Of a stretch of 64,000 bases of DNA, positions 9,872 through 18,153 are shown one piece after another. Origin of the DNA: Bacillus sp. SJS. GTDB lineage: Bacteria > Bacillota > Bacilli > Bacillales > Bacillaceae. The position numbers and the translations under genes are program-made. The notes beneath the pieces were generated by a model. The model was not told the DNA's origin. It did no database searches and worked only from the letters and a program-made list of their open reading frames with translations. Numbering within the stretch: position 1 is the first letter of the stretch; each line of letters starts with the position of its first letter. The stretch spans positions 58,506-122,505 of the forward strand of contig NZ_JAQV02000023.1 in NCBI RefSeq assembly GCF_000732485.2, read 5' to 3'.

Positions 9872-10651
9872 ATGATCGTTCAAAATAATCAGGATGTATA
9901 CAGTGTCATTGAGCAGCTCGAAACACAGAATGCTGTTTTTAAAATTGTAGAATTTAATGACCTGAACGGCAGTACATACTTAACCTCGCCAACCGATATG
10001 TATTACGCGAAAAAGCTCGGCATGGGCCTTCGGCAAATCGCAGTTGAACTGAGAAATGGCAGCATTACAACCGAAGCGGGAGCCCTTCATTACATGCAGG
10101 GAAACATTGAAATGGAAAACTCGCTTGGCGGAGCTGCAGGAATCATGAAGAAGTTTGCGAGCAGCGTACTGACGAATGAATCAGGAATCAAACCCAAATA
10201 TAAGGGAACCGGGGATATCTTTTTAGAGCCAAGCTTCAGCCACTTCCTCATGCTTGAAATCGAAAATGACTCAATCATCGTGGATAAAGGCATGTTTTAC
10301 TGCTGCGAGTCAACAGTGGAGGTTGGAATTGAATCAATGAAAAACTTGTCCTCTGCTGCAAAAGGGGGAGAAGGCCTATTCCAAACGAAGCTTTCCGGAA
10401 CAGGTATTATCGTGCTGGAAAGTCCCGTTCCGGCAGGCGCGGTCGTAAAAGTCGATCTAAACAACGACACGCTGAAGGTGGACGGCAACTTCGCCATACT
10501 CCGGACCGGCGGCATCCAATTTACAGTAGAGCGCTCTGCAAAAGGAATCATCGGATCTGCAACGAGCGGAGAGGGCTACTTGCAGACATTCCGGGGAACG
10601 GGTCAAGTCTGGCTTTCTCCGACGACATCGAGAAGACCTCTGCTATCATAA
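9872..10651 (+). CDS. AIM24 family protein
   Basis: The 259-residue protein fits the AIM24 (former DUF124) family: a beta-rich fold with repeated G-T-G segments, here KYKGTGDIFLEP, KLSGTGIIVLES and FRGTGQVWLSP. Its function in bacteria is not established. No signal peptide or membrane segment is seen. A good AGGAGG site precedes the ATG. Upstream, TACGAT at about 9834 could be a -10. It stands alone between tdk and the repeat region; in B. subtilis the orthologous neighbourhood does not carry it. Confidence 0.85.
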   Translation: MIVQNNQDVYSVIEQLETQNAVFKIVEFNDLNGSTYLTSPTDMYYAKKLGMGLRQIAVELRNGSITTEAGALHYMQGNIEMENSLGGAAGIMKKFASSVLTNESGIKPKYKGTGDIFLEPSFSHFLMLEIENDSIIVDKGMFYCCESTVEVGIESMKNLSSAAKGGEGLFQTKLSGTGIIVLESPVPAGAVVKVDLNNDTLKVDGNFAILRTGGIQFTVERSAKGIIGSATSGEGYLQTFRGTGQVWLSPTTSRRPLLS

Positions 10652-10655
10652 GGAA

Positions 10656-10688
10656 GACCGCTGCATGTTTAGGCAGCGGTTCTTTTTT
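10656..10688 (+). terminator. Terminator of the AIM24 gene
   Basis: ACCGCTGC (10657-10664) pairs with GCAGCGGT (10673-10680); TCTTTTTT follows. Confidence 0.9.
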
Positions 10689-11235
10689 GCACTGACCCCC
10701 GCTCTGCTAAAGGACTAAACCTCCGTCCCCGCATCCTGTATCCCCATATAAATCAAGCCTCAGCGAAGCCGATGCTTGTTCCCCCGGCTCTTTAAAGGAT
10801 AGAAGGTCAGAGCACTGCACTGACCCCCGTTCTGCTAAAGCGTTAAACCTCCGTCCCCATCTCTCGCCAGGTCAAGGGGTATATGGATAAACAGTCTCCT
10901 TGCTCCGTCCTTTTATTCTTTAATAGGCTGAGGGTCAGTGCAGCTTATTTCAAAAAGAGGGGTCAGTCCCGCAAAATTTCACCGAACTAAAGCTCCGGCA
11001 CCGAGTCGCTCAGCCGTTAAAGGATAAGGGCTCAGAGGCCGAGGTCTCTGTCCCCCGATGCGGTGAAGCATGACGGGACTGGCACCGTGCCAGTCCCGCC
11101 AAATTTTACCGAACTAAAGCTCCGGCACCGAATCGCTCAGCCGTTGAAGCATAAGGACTCAGAGGTGGAGTCCTCTGTCCCCCGCTGCGGTGAAGGATAA
11201 CGGGACTGACCCCGCCAACCCCCGCCATCCCTACC
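10689..11235. repeat. Four tandem units of about 128 bp, non-coding
   Basis: Units one and two start with CACTGACCCCCG at about 10689 and 10818 and share TCTGCTAAAG and AAACCTCCGTCCCC. Units three and four share ACCGAACTAAAGCTCCGGCA starting at 10981 and 11108 (127 bp apart). The last two are bracketed by GGGGTCAGTCCCG (10959-10971) and its exact inverse CGGGACTGACCCC (11201-11213). Between them is a perfect palindrome GGGACTGGCA/TGCCAGTCCC (11075-11097). No coding frame is convincing. The same GCACTGACCC start recurs at the end of the window (63990). Confidence 0.8.
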
Positions 11236-11250
11236 CCAACCCCCAACCCA

Positions 11251-11280
11251 CAAAAAAAGGACAACCCCCAAAGGTCATCC
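11251..11280 (-). terminator. Terminator of racA
   Basis: On the minus strand GGATGACC/GGTTGTCC form an 8-bp stem with two G-U pairs, followed by T7. Confidence 0.7.
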
Positions 11281-11288
11281 AATCTTTG

Positions 11289-11804
11289 TTACAAACTAAA
11301 AATCGACCGCAGCAAGCCTCTGCGCTTCTGCAGCTTCTGGTTATCAAACACAAGAACCGGCTCCTGCTGGGCGTCCGGGAGCTGGGCAAAAAGAATATCA
11401 ATCGTTTGCTCAATTTTTTGAATTTTGCGGCTTAGCTCTTCCATTTCCCGGCGGTGCTGAAGAAGCTGGTAGGACACGACGGCATCGGCCTTCAGGTTCA
11501 TTTTCTGCTCCATGAGCTCCAGACGGTTTTCAAGTTCGGCGACACGGCTTTCAGCGTCAGTTGATAAAGGTTTCGTTTCGGCCGGTTCCATTGCCGGGAC
11601 TGGTGCGTTTTCTGCTTTTATATCTTGCAGGAGCACGCCATGGTGGAGCTGCTCCTTTACGCTTTTTAACGTTTCTAGATCATCTTCCCGGAAATGATAG
11701 TGTCCAAGCTCGTTACGTTCCATTGGCAGTTCCAATTGCTTGACCCAGCGCTGTATAGTTTTTGTGGAAACCCCAAGTTCTTTTGCAACGGCAGCAGTGT
11801 TCAT
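11289..11804 (-). CDS. racA: Chromosome-anchoring protein RacA
   Basis: RacA binds the origin region of the chromosome and tethers it to the cell pole through DivIVA during entry into sporulation. The 171-residue protein has a MerR-like helix-turn-helix at residues 3-25 (VAKELGVSTKTIQRWVKQL) and ERNELGHYHF, both typical of RacA, a variable linker (68-83) and a coiled coil at about 85-148 (EKNRLELME-type heptads), then a basic tail. In B. subtilis the same neighbours (ywkD, prfA) flank it. A SigH-type promoter lies 32 bases upstream. Confidence 0.85.
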   Translation of the reverse strand: MNTAAVAKELGVSTKTIQRWVKQLELPMERNELGHYHFREDDLETLKSVKEQLHHGVLLQDIKAENAPVPAMEPAETKPLSTDAESRVAELENRLELMEQKMNLKADAVVSYQLLQHRREMEELSRKIQKIEQTIDILFAQLPDAQQEPVLVFDNQKLQKRRGLLRSIFSL

Positions 11805-11835
11805 TAAACATTCCCCCTATCTGTTGATAAAAAAG

Positions 11836-11864
11836 GAATTCGCTCTTTCCCTTTTATCTCCTTT
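11836..11864 (-). promoter_or_regulatory. SigH-type promoter of racA
   Basis: Read on the minus strand: AAAGGAGAT (11864-11856), 11-base spacer, AGCGAATTC (11844-11836). This fits the SigH pattern RnAGGAwWW / RnnGAATww with one mismatch in each box. racA is controlled by SigH and Spo0A in B. subtilis. Confidence 0.55.
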
Positions 11865-11926
11865 GCAAAAGACAAAACAAGAACCTGTTCGGCAAAGGTA
11901 GTGAAAATGCGCGAGGGTTTGTCGAA

Positions 11927-12310
11927 TCAATTTTCGTACAGTTCAAGCGGCAAATCGTCAGGATCGCGGAAAAAAGTGAAGCGTTTCCCGGTCAGTTCGT
12001 CAATTCTGACGGGCTCGCATTCCACGCCCTGTTCGGCAAGTCTTGCCACCTCAGCATCCAAATCCTCTGTCCCAAAAGCTAAATGCCGTAAGCCCCTTGC
12101 TTCCGGCTTTGTCGGACGGAGCGGGGGTTTAGGAAAGGAGAACAGCTCAATCTGTCCGAAGTCTCCAACGGCGAGATCCAGCTTGTAGGAGTTTCTTTCC
12201 TCCCGGTACGTTTCTTCAATAATACGGCACCCGAGTGTATGGACGTAAAACGCTTTAGAGATTTCATAATCAGAACAAATAATGGCAATATGGTGGATGT
12301 GCGTTAGCAT
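11927..12310 (-). CDS. ywkD: VOC (glyoxalase/dioxygenase superfamily) protein YwkD
   Basis: The 127-residue protein is a single vicinal-oxygen-chelate domain with two beta-alpha-beta-beta-beta modules. Likely metal ligands are His7 or His8 in THIHHIAI, Glu in QIELFSF, His in LRHLAFG and Glu in PLELYEN. The substrate is unknown; YwkD of B. subtilis sits in the same place and is only predicted to be glyoxalase-like. It lies 14 bases after the upstream membrane gene and is probably cotranscribed with it. Confidence 0.88.
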   Translation of the reverse strand: MLTHIHHIAIICSDYEISKAFYVHTLGCRIIEETYREERNSYKLDLAVGDFGQIELFSFPKPPLRPTKPEARGLRHLAFGTEDLDAEVARLAEQGVECEPVRIDELTGKRFTFFRDPDDLPLELYEN

Positions 12311-12323
12311 ATTTAGGCTCCTT

Positions 12324-12767
12324 CTAGTCTTTTTTCGAAAGCCGGACCTGCCGCTGGAAATAAAGGAATACAGGCAGAGGGATTACAATCCATCCCAGGC
12401 TTTTAATTATTCCGTTTAATGCATTTGCTCTGGTGCGTTCTTTCTCAAATTGGAGGGCATCTTCATACTGTGCCCGGATTTCTTCATCTGTTGCTTTTTC
12501 CTTCGGGTTGCCTTCTTTCATGGCTTTAAAATCCGTGTAGCTCTGCTGATAGGATGGGGCGGAAAGATAATCGGCAGCAGACATAAACACTCCGACTGAT
12601 CCTCCGATGGACATCATTAAGGTAGCGAAAAGAACAAGGTACACATACAGGTTTCGAAAAGTCATATCCAGCTCTCCTTTTTGCTGCTCTTTTTTGGAAA
12701 TGAAGATGGCCATTCCAGCCGCCGCAATAATCATGAAAGCGATAAAAAGAACGATTAGTGAAATCAT
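12324..12767 (-). CDS. Three-segment membrane protein, possibly DUF5671-type
   Basis: The 147-residue protein has a hydrophobic N-terminal segment (about 2-24), a second segment at about 39-63 (LYVYLVLFATLMMSIGG), a charged soluble stretch (70-115) and a last segment near 122-138. The Tyr-rich second segment resembles the DUF5671 membrane family, but I am not sure. No function is known. Start ATG follows AAGGAGG. It is the first gene of the minus-strand group ahead of ywkD and is divergent from prfA. Confidence 0.7.
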   Translation of the reverse strand: MISLIVLFIAFMIIAAAGMAIFISKKEQQKGELDMTFRNLYVYLVLFATLMMSIGGSVGVFMSAADYLSAPSYQQSYTDFKAMKEGNPKEKATDEEIRAQYEDALQFEKERTRANALNGIIKSLGWIVIPLPVFLYFQRQVRLSKKD

Positions 12768-12832
12768 ATCATTTGCCGTCCTCCTTCTCTATTCTTCCTT
12801 AACATTACCATATGCGAAAGGCCAAATTGCTT

Positions 12833-12861
12833 TTGATTGTTTGCATGACCTATACTATAAT
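12833..12861 (+). promoter_or_regulatory. SigA promoter of prfA
   Basis: TTGATT (12833-12838), 17-base spacer, TATAAT (12856-12861). The leader to the prfA start is about 120 bases. Confidence 0.75.
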
Positions 12862-12988
12862 TAGAATGTTATGGATAAAGTGAGATGATTATGTTTTCCT
12901 TGTCCCCCGCAGATGGAAATGAGACTTACTGCGGGATAAAAATAGACCGGCTGAAAGAATAAGCTAGGAAACTCCAGAGGTGAAGAAC

Positions 12989-14059
12989 GTGTTAGATCGT
13001 TTGCAAGCGGTTGAAGAGCGTTATGAAAAATTAAATCAGCTATTGATGGATCCTGATATTATCAGTGATACCAATAAGCTGAGAGAATATTCAAAAGAAC
13101 AATCTGATCTGTCTGATACAGTGGAAGCATACAGAGAATATAAAGCAGTAAGAGAGCAAATCGCAGACGCAAAGGCGATGCTTGACGAAAAGCTTGATGG
13201 CGATATGCGCGAAATGGTAAAGGAAGAGCTATCTGAGCTGCAGGATCAGGAAGTATCCTTAAATGATAAATTGAAGCTTCTCCTTGTTCCAAAGGATCCA
13301 AATGATAACAAAAACGTAATCATGGAAATCCGCGGAGCAGCAGGCGGTGACGAAGCGGCTTTGTTTGCTGCCGATCTATACAGAATGTACAGCAAATACG
13401 CGGAGGCTCAAGGGTGGAAAACCGAAGTAATGGAAGCAAGCTCATCGGGTGTCGGCGGCTATAAAGAAATTATCTTTATGCTGAACGGCAAAGGTGCCTA
13501 TTCCAAAATGAAGTTTGAAAACGGAGCCCACCGCGTACAGCGTGTACCTGAAACCGAGTCAGGTGGCCGGATTCACACGTCCACCGCGACAGTTGCCTGC
13601 CTGCCTGAGGCAGAGGAAGTCGAAGTGGAAATCCACGATAAAGATGTACGTGTCGATACGTTCGCATCCAGCGGACCAGGAGGACAGAGTGTAAATACAA
13701 CGATGTCCGCGGTCCGTCTGACTCACCTTCCGACGATGACTGTTGTAAGCTGCCAGGATGAAAAATCGCAGATTAAAAACAAAGAAAAAGCAATGAAAGT
13801 ACTCCGGGCCCGCGTTTATGATAAATTCCAGCGCGAAGCTCAAGCCGAGTATGATCAAAACCGTAAGCTTGCTGTCGGTTCCGGAGACCGTTCTGAACGG
13901 ATTCGCACGTATAACTTTCCGCAAAACCGCGTAACAGACCACCGCATCGGTCTGACGATTCAGAAGCTTGATCAAATCCTTGAAGGAAAGCTTGATGATG
14001 TCATCAATGCGCTCATCGTCGAGGATCAGTCCAGCAGGCTGGAACAGGCGGAAAACTAA
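12989..14059 (+). CDS. prfA: Peptide chain release factor 1
   Basis: RF1 recognises UAA and UAG and triggers release of the finished protein. The 356-residue length equals B. subtilis. The peptidyl-transferase GGQ motif is at 231-233 in [10 protein letters not shown]. The gene starts with GTG at 12989: this gives MLDRLQ as in relatives and has AGAGGTG 6 bases upstream. An earlier in-frame GTG at 12980 overlaps that site. The methyltransferase that modifies the GGQ glutamine, prmC, follows two bases later. Confidence 0.97.
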   Translation: MLDRLQAVEERYEKLNQLLMDPDIISDTNKLREYSKEQSDLSDTVEAYREYKAVREQIADAKAMLDEKLDGDMREMVKEELSELQDQEVSLNDKLKLLLVPKDPNDNKNVIMEIRGAAGGDEAALFAADLYRMYSKYAEAQGWKTEVMEASSSGVGGYKEIIFMLNGKGAYSKMKFENGAHRVQRVPETESGGRIHTSTATVACLPEAEEVEVEIHDKDVRVDTFASSGPGGQSVNTTMSAVRLTHLPTMTVVSCQDEKSQIKNKEKAMKVLRARVYDKFQREAQAEYDQNRKLAVGSGDRSERIRTYNFPQNRVTDHRIGLTIQKLDQILEGKLDDVINALIVEDQSSRLEQAEN

Positions 14060-14061
14060 GC

Positions 14062-14907
14062 ATGACAACTGTATTCGAAGCCCTGAAATGGGCTTCTCTT
14101 TTTTTAACCGATGCGGGAAGAGATGAAAATGCCGGAGAATGGCTGCTGAGACACCATTTAAATATGAACCGGTCCTCGCTTCTAGCCAATTTTCGAATGG
14201 AAATCAGCGAAGAGGTACTGGAAGCGTTCATGGCCGATGTAAAAAAACATGCGGCCGGCGTCCCGGTTCAGCACCTGACCGGATACGAGGAATTCTACGG
14301 CCGGAAATTTGAAGTGAATAAAGAAGTACTGATTCCAAGGCCTGAAACAGAGGAATTAATTGAAGGACTGAAGAGCAGAATTCAGTCTCATTTGCCGAAT
14401 AAACAGCTGACTGCTGCCGATATCGGGACAGGTTCCGGGGCGATTGCCATTACACTTGCGCTTGAAGTTCCGGACCTTCTTGTGATCGGAACGGACATCG
14501 CGCAGGAATCCCTGGATGTTGCGGGCCGGAATGCAGAGCGGAACGGTGGAAAGGTTCAATTTGTTCAGGGTGACCTGTATGAACCACTTGAAGGCCGTAC
14601 TTTTGACATCATCGTCTCCAATCCGCCGTATATTCCAGATGAAGATGTCCTGCAGCTGTCAGAGGTCGTAAAAGACCATGAACCGCACAGAGCGCTCGCA
14701 GGAGGCAAAGATGGTTTGGATTTCTACCGGAAGCTTTGCGCAGGTATGCCTGCTCTCTTAAATAAGCCTGGCATTGCCGCATTTGAGATCGGGGCAGGCC
14801 AGGGAGAAAATGTTGCCCGTCTGCTTCAAGTGGCATTCCCGGAAGCGAAGGTGGAAGTGGTTTTCGATATTAACGGCAAGGACCGGATGGTGTTTGCTGA
14901 AAGGTAA
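14062..14907 (+). CDS. prmC: Release factor N5-glutamine methyltransferase
   Basis: PrmC methylates the GGQ glutamine of release factors with S-adenosylmethionine. The 281 residues include the N-terminal substrate-binding helices (1-95), the SAM-binding DIGTGSG (120-126) and the catalytic NPPY (187-190). It starts two bases after the prfA stop and is therefore cotranscribed with its main substrate. This is ywkE of B. subtilis. Confidence 0.96.
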   Translation: MTTVFEALKWASLFLTDAGRDENAGEWLLRHHLNMNRSSLLANFRMEISEEVLEAFMADVKKHAAGVPVQHLTGYEEFYGRKFEVNKEVLIPRPETEELIEGLKSRIQSHLPNKQLTAADIGTGSGAIAITLALEVPDLLVIGTDIAQESLDVAGRNAERNGGKVQFVQGDLYEPLEGRTFDIIVSNPPYIPDEDVLQLSEVVKDHEPHRALAGGKDGLDFYRKLCAGMPALLNKPGIAAFEIGAGQGENVARLLQVAFPEAKVEVVFDINGKDRMVFAER

Positions 14908-14922
14908 AGGGGCGCTTTAGCG

Positions 14923-15552
14923 ATGGAAACGGAGCTTCTGAAGGTTCTTGATGAAAGCGGCCGCTGTCTTGGGACGGCTACACGGGAAGAGGTTCACCGG
15001 AAAGGCTATTGGCATGAAACCTTTCACTGCTGTATGACGGAACGCGGGATGGACAGGATCTATCTTTATTTTCAGCTTAGAAGCTCAAGGAAAAAAGACT
15101 ATCCCTCCCTGTTCGATATAACCGCAGCTGGCCATCTGCTGGCTGATGAAACAGCAGAAGATGGAATAAGGGAAGTGGAAGAGGAACTTGGCTTAGGCAT
15201 TCAATACGAGGATCTTGTATCTCTCGGTACGATTCCCTGGACAGGCGGCAGCGGGGACATCATCGACCGTGAGCTTGCCCGCGTCTATCTCTATCATCAG
15301 GAATCCCCTATTGAAGGTTTTTCTCTGCAAAAGGAAGAAGTGGCAGGGATCGTAAAGGCGGATTTAAGAGAGTTCGAGAAACTGGTATTACGAGAGCGAA
15401 ACCAACTCCAAGTCACAGGCTTCAAAGAACAAGAGGACGGGGAGAAAATTTTGCTGGAGGATTCCGTTGATTTATCAGCCTTCGTCCCGCATACTAGCAG
15501 CTATTATCACGAGCTGTTTAAACAGATTCGCTTGAATTTAAGGCTATGTTAA
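14923..15552 (+). CDS. NUDIX hydrolase, isopentenyl-isomerase-like type
   Basis: The 209-residue protein has a NUDIX domain at about 1-160. The box GHLLADETAEDGIREVEEEL keeps the catalytic REVEEE glutamates but has six instead of seven residues between the first Glu and the Arg-Glu pair, a spacing I associate with the IDI-like branch. The N terminus (ELLKVLDESGRCLGTATR) and HETFHCC also fit that branch. The substrate cannot be told from sequence. It starts 15 bases after prmC and is probably in the same transcript; the B. subtilis position holds ywkF instead. Confidence 0.85.
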   Translation: METELLKVLDESGRCLGTATREEVHRKGYWHETFHCCMTERGMDRIYLYFQLRSSRKKDYPSLFDITAAGHLLADETAEDGIREVEEELGLGIQYEDLVSLGTIPWTGGSGDIIDRELARVYLYHQESPIEGFSLQKEEVAGIVKADLREFEKLVLRERNQLQVTGFKEQEDGEKILLEDSVDLSAFVPHTSSYYHELFKQIRLNLRLC

Positions 15553-15574
15553 AGTAAGAGGTTGATTGATTACA

Positions 15575-15645
15575 CATGTTGATTGGAGCGAACGCCTGCA
15601 GCGTAAATCAACAGCTGCGTTTAATAGAGCTGAATTTTATATAGA
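15575..15645. repeat. Shortened copy of a dispersed TTGATTGGAG...AATCAAC element
   Basis: It shares TGTTGATTGGAG at its left end and AAATCAACA...TTTAA.AGAGCT at its right end with the full element at 42590-42745, but lacks most of the GC-rich middle. Confidence 0.7.
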
Positions 15646-15667
15646 ATCATAGATTTTGATTTTGCGT

Positions 15668-15697
15668 GTTTATTTTTCAAAACTCCCGGCCATACTG
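15668..15697 (+). promoter_or_regulatory. SigF promoter of spoIIR
   Basis: GTTTA (15668-15672), 15-base spacer, GGCCATACTG (15688-15697). The -10 fits the forespore SigF pattern GGnnAnAMTR at every fixed position. spoIIR is a known early SigF target in B. subtilis. Confidence 0.82.
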
Positions 15698-15725
15698 TTG
15701 CTAGAGAAGGGATGGTTGAGGAGAA

Positions 15726-16391
15726 ATGAAAAAACAAACATTAGCAATCATATATTTAGTGTTTATCACAGCGGGAGCGCTTTTAAATACGTATAATCAG
15801 CCGCTTGGAGCAAGCCAGGCATCAGCGGCAGAGCAAAACGGGCCTAAGGTCATACCGGAGGAAGCGATCCGGCTCAGAATTCTTGCGAACAGCGACGCAC
15901 CTGAGGATCAGGCCGTCAAACTGAAAATTCGCGATCAAGTGAATAAGCAAATTACCAATTGGGTGAAGGATATTGATTCCATTGAAAAAGCAAGAGCCCT
16001 GATTCGCTCCGAGCTTGGAGAAATCAATAAGATTGCGAAGGAAACAATGAAACAAGAAGGAATGAACCAAAGCATCAAGGTTGAGTATGGAACGAGTGTC
16101 CGCTTCCCGACGAAACTTTATGGAGATTTTATTTATCCGGCGGGTGATTACGAAGCAATCCTCATCACGCTTGGCGATGGTGAAGGCGCGAACTGGTGGT
16201 GCGTGCTGTTCCCTCCATTATGCTTCCTTGATTTCTCAACAGGACAAGCGGTGGAAGCGCAAAATAAAGAAGTGCAGCAAGAAGAAAAGAAAGTGGAGAA
16301 ATCAGAAAAGGTAGCTTCCGAAGACAGCAAGAAAGACGAAGTGGAAGTCAAATTCTTTCTCGCAGAATGGTTAGGCGGACTGTTTTCATAG
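15726..16391 (+). CDS. spoIIR: Stage II sporulation protein R
   Basis: SpoIIR is secreted from the forespore into the intermembrane space and triggers SpoIIGA to process pro-SigE in the mother cell. The 221-residue protein has an N-terminal membrane/signal segment (about 5-24), then the family core with EEAIRLRILANSDAPEDQ and the Trp-rich WWCVLFPPLCFLD. The tail (about 175-205) is a charged Glu/Lys linker. GAGGAG precedes the ATG, and a SigF promoter is placed correctly 28 bases upstream. A hairpin overlapping the stop codon ends the transcript. Confidence 0.95.
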   Translation: MKKQTLAIIYLVFITAGALLNTYNQPLGASQASAAEQNGPKVIPEEAIRLRILANSDAPEDQAVKLKIRDQVNKQITNWVKDIDSIEKARALIRSELGEINKIAKETMKQEGMNQSIKVEYGTSVRFPTKLYGDFIYPAGDYEAILITLGDGEGANWWCVLFPPLCFLDFSTGQAVEAQNKEVQQEEKKVEKSEKVASEDSKKDEVEVKFFLAEWLGGLFS

Positions 16392-16412
16392 AGAACAGTC
16401 TATCTTTTTTAT
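16378..16412 (+). terminator. Terminator overlapping the end of spoIIR
   Basis: GACTGTT (16378-16384) pairs with AACAGTC (16394-16400); TATCTTTTTT follows. The left arm lies within the last codons. Confidence 0.75.
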
Positions 16413-16470
16413 CATAATGAAACGTTGAGCCACATACATTGGGAGTAACAAAGAACAATGGGGTGGAACG

Positions 16471-16914
16471 ATGTTTTATCAATTAAAATTAGCAGAACCA
16501 GCAGATAAGAGCCGTTTAATAGAGTTTGTGGAAGCAGCAGGTTCAAATGCCGCGGGCATTGAAGAAAAAATTGACCAGTTTGTCATGATGACGGATTCGG
16601 ATAAAAGAATTGCAGCCTGCATCGGCCTTGAGATATTCGGAGAATACGGTTTGCTGCGGACACTTGTTGTCTCGGACAAGCTGGATCAGGCTTATATTCT
16701 TTCGCTCTTTCAAAGCATTCATGAAGTAGGGCGCAAAAAAAAGCTCAAAAATTATTATCTCGTTGCAGGCGGGCAGGGCTCTACGGAGTTTTTGGAAGTT
16801 ATTGGATTCAAACAAACTTCAAAGGCGGAGCTGCCTGAAGAGATGCTTGGCTCTAAACATATCCAATCCTCTCTTAAAGCAGATGGATCCGTAATTATGG
16901 TCAAGAATACCTGA
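16471..16914 (+). CDS. ywlB: GNAT-like acetyltransferase (position of ywlB)
   Basis: The 147-residue protein has the size and pattern of a GNAT domain: an early LAEPADKSRLIEFVE helix, a central strand IGLEIFGEYGLLRTLVVSD and a C-terminal FLEVIGFKQTSK that resembles motif B. The acetyl-CoA loop is weak. B. subtilis carries the acetyltransferase-like ywlB at the same place, between spoIIR and ywlC. The substrate is unknown. Confidence 0.7.
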   Translation: MFYQLKLAEPADKSRLIEFVEAAGSNAAGIEEKIDQFVMMTDSDKRIAACIGLEIFGEYGLLRTLVVSDKLDQAYILSLFQSIHEVGRKKKLKNYYLVAGGQGSTEFLEVIGFKQTSKAELPEEMLGSKHIQSSLKADGSVIMVKNT

Positions 16915-16947
16915 TTAACCAGGCACTGGAAATAGGTCTAAATAACT

Positions 16948-17465
16948 TTATCAACATAGTTATCCACCGAAAGATCAGCTTTATCCACATTTTGTGGATA
17001 AAGCTTGTTGGGGTTCCTTGCTTTTACATAAGCAGGCTGGGTGGTAAACTAGTTGAAACAGCAATAAAGATAAGGAAAGTTAGGAGTCAGATAAGAATGG
17101 ATACGATTCACTGGACTGTGGATAAGAACAGCGGTTTATCCAAAGGTTATCCACAAATTGCACAGGCAGCAGCTTTACTTGCCCAAAACGAAACGATCGC
17201 TTTTCCGACCGAAACGGTTTATGGCCTTGGAGCCAATGCGGGATCGGATGAAGCGGTGAAAAAAATATATGAAGCAAAAGGAAGACCGGGAGACAATCCG
17301 CTCATCGTCCATGTGGCAGACCATAGCCAGGCACTTGCGCTCGTTAGCGATATACCGGCTTACGCCATGAAAATCATGAGCATGTTCTGGCCTGGTGCAC
17401 TGACTGTCATCCTGCCGCAAAAAGAGGGAAAGCTCTCTTCATTGGTTACAGCAGGTTTATCCACA
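16948..17465. promoter_or_regulatory. DnaA-box cluster spanning the ywlC leader and 5' coding region
   Basis: Five exact TTATCCACA boxes lie at 16981-16989 (+), 16993-17001 (-), 17117-17125 (-), 17147-17155 (+) and 17457-17465 (+), with one-mismatch boxes at 16948-16956, 16960-16968 and 17136-17144. The pair at 16981-17001 is an inverted repeat with a 3-base centre. DnaA binding near ywlC has been reported in B. subtilis, as far as I recall. Confidence 0.85.
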
Positions 17466-18143
17466 GTCGCCATTCGCATGCCGGACCATCCGATCGCCCT
17501 TGCCTTAATTAAGGAAGCCGGAGTTCCGATCGCGGCGCCAAGTGCCAATCTATCTGGTAAGCCGAGTCCGACAGAAGCTGCCCATGTGGCGATGGACTTG
17601 GACGGAAGAATCGCGGGAATCGTGGACGGGGGGCCAACAGGTGTTGGAGTCGAATCCACCGTTTTGGATTGTACGAAATCGATTCCTGTTATTGTAAGAC
17701 CGGGCGGTGTCACACGGGAGCAGCTGGAAGCTGTTATCGGACCGGTTCACGTAGACCAGGCTCTCGTTGATGAAACACAAGCGCCGATCTCACCCGGTAT
17801 GAAGTATACTCATTACGCTCCCAACGCTCCATTAACGATCGTAAAGGGCACGAGGGAATTTTTGCAAAAGCTCGCAGATGAAGCAAGATTGGAAGGGAAA
17901 AAGGTAGGGATTCTCACTACCTCTGAATATAAGGAAGAGTTCCGGGGGGATGAAGTTCTCGCGTGCGGTTCTGCCTTGCAGCTCGAGACGGTTGCCTCAA
18001 ATCTTTACGGAGTACTCCGCCGGTTTAATGAAAATACAGAGCTTGATTTAATATACAGTGAAGCCTTTCCCGAAGATGGAGTAGGACAGGCAATCATGAA
18101 CCGGCTCATGAAAGCGGCCGGACACCGTGTAATTGAAGAATAA
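17097..18143 (+). CDS. ywlC: L-threonylcarbamoyladenylate synthase (Sua5/YwlC)
   Basis: The enzyme joins threonine, bicarbonate and ATP to make threonylcarbamoyl-AMP, the precursor of t6A in tRNA. The 348 residues comprise the YrdC/TsaC domain (about 15-215) with TETVYGLGANA, KGRPGDNPLIVHV and APSANLSGKPSPT, and the C-terminal Sua5 domain (about 230-345). ATG at 17097 follows TTAGGAG; the open frame upstream runs through the DnaA-box region and is not coding. A possible promoter is TTTACA (17023) with TAAACT (17045). DnaA boxes continue into the coding sequence. Confidence 0.95.
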   Translation: MDTIHWTVDKNSGLSKGYPQIAQAAALLAQNETIAFPTETVYGLGANAGSDEAVKKIYEAKGRPGDNPLIVHVADHSQALALVSDIPAYAMKIMSMFWPGALTVILPQKEGKLSSLVTAGLSTVAIRMPDHPIALALIKEAGVPIAAPSANLSGKPSPTEAAHVAMDLDGRIAGIVDGGPTGVGVESTVLDCTKSIPVIVRPGGVTREQLEAVIGPVHVDQALVDETQAPISPGMKYTHYAPNAPLTIVKGTREFLQKLADEARLEGKKVGILTTSEYKEEFRGDEVLACGSALQLETVASNLYGVLRRFNENTELDLIYSEAFPEDGVGQAIMNRLMKAAGHRVIEE

Positions 18144-18153
18144 CCCGTTCTAA

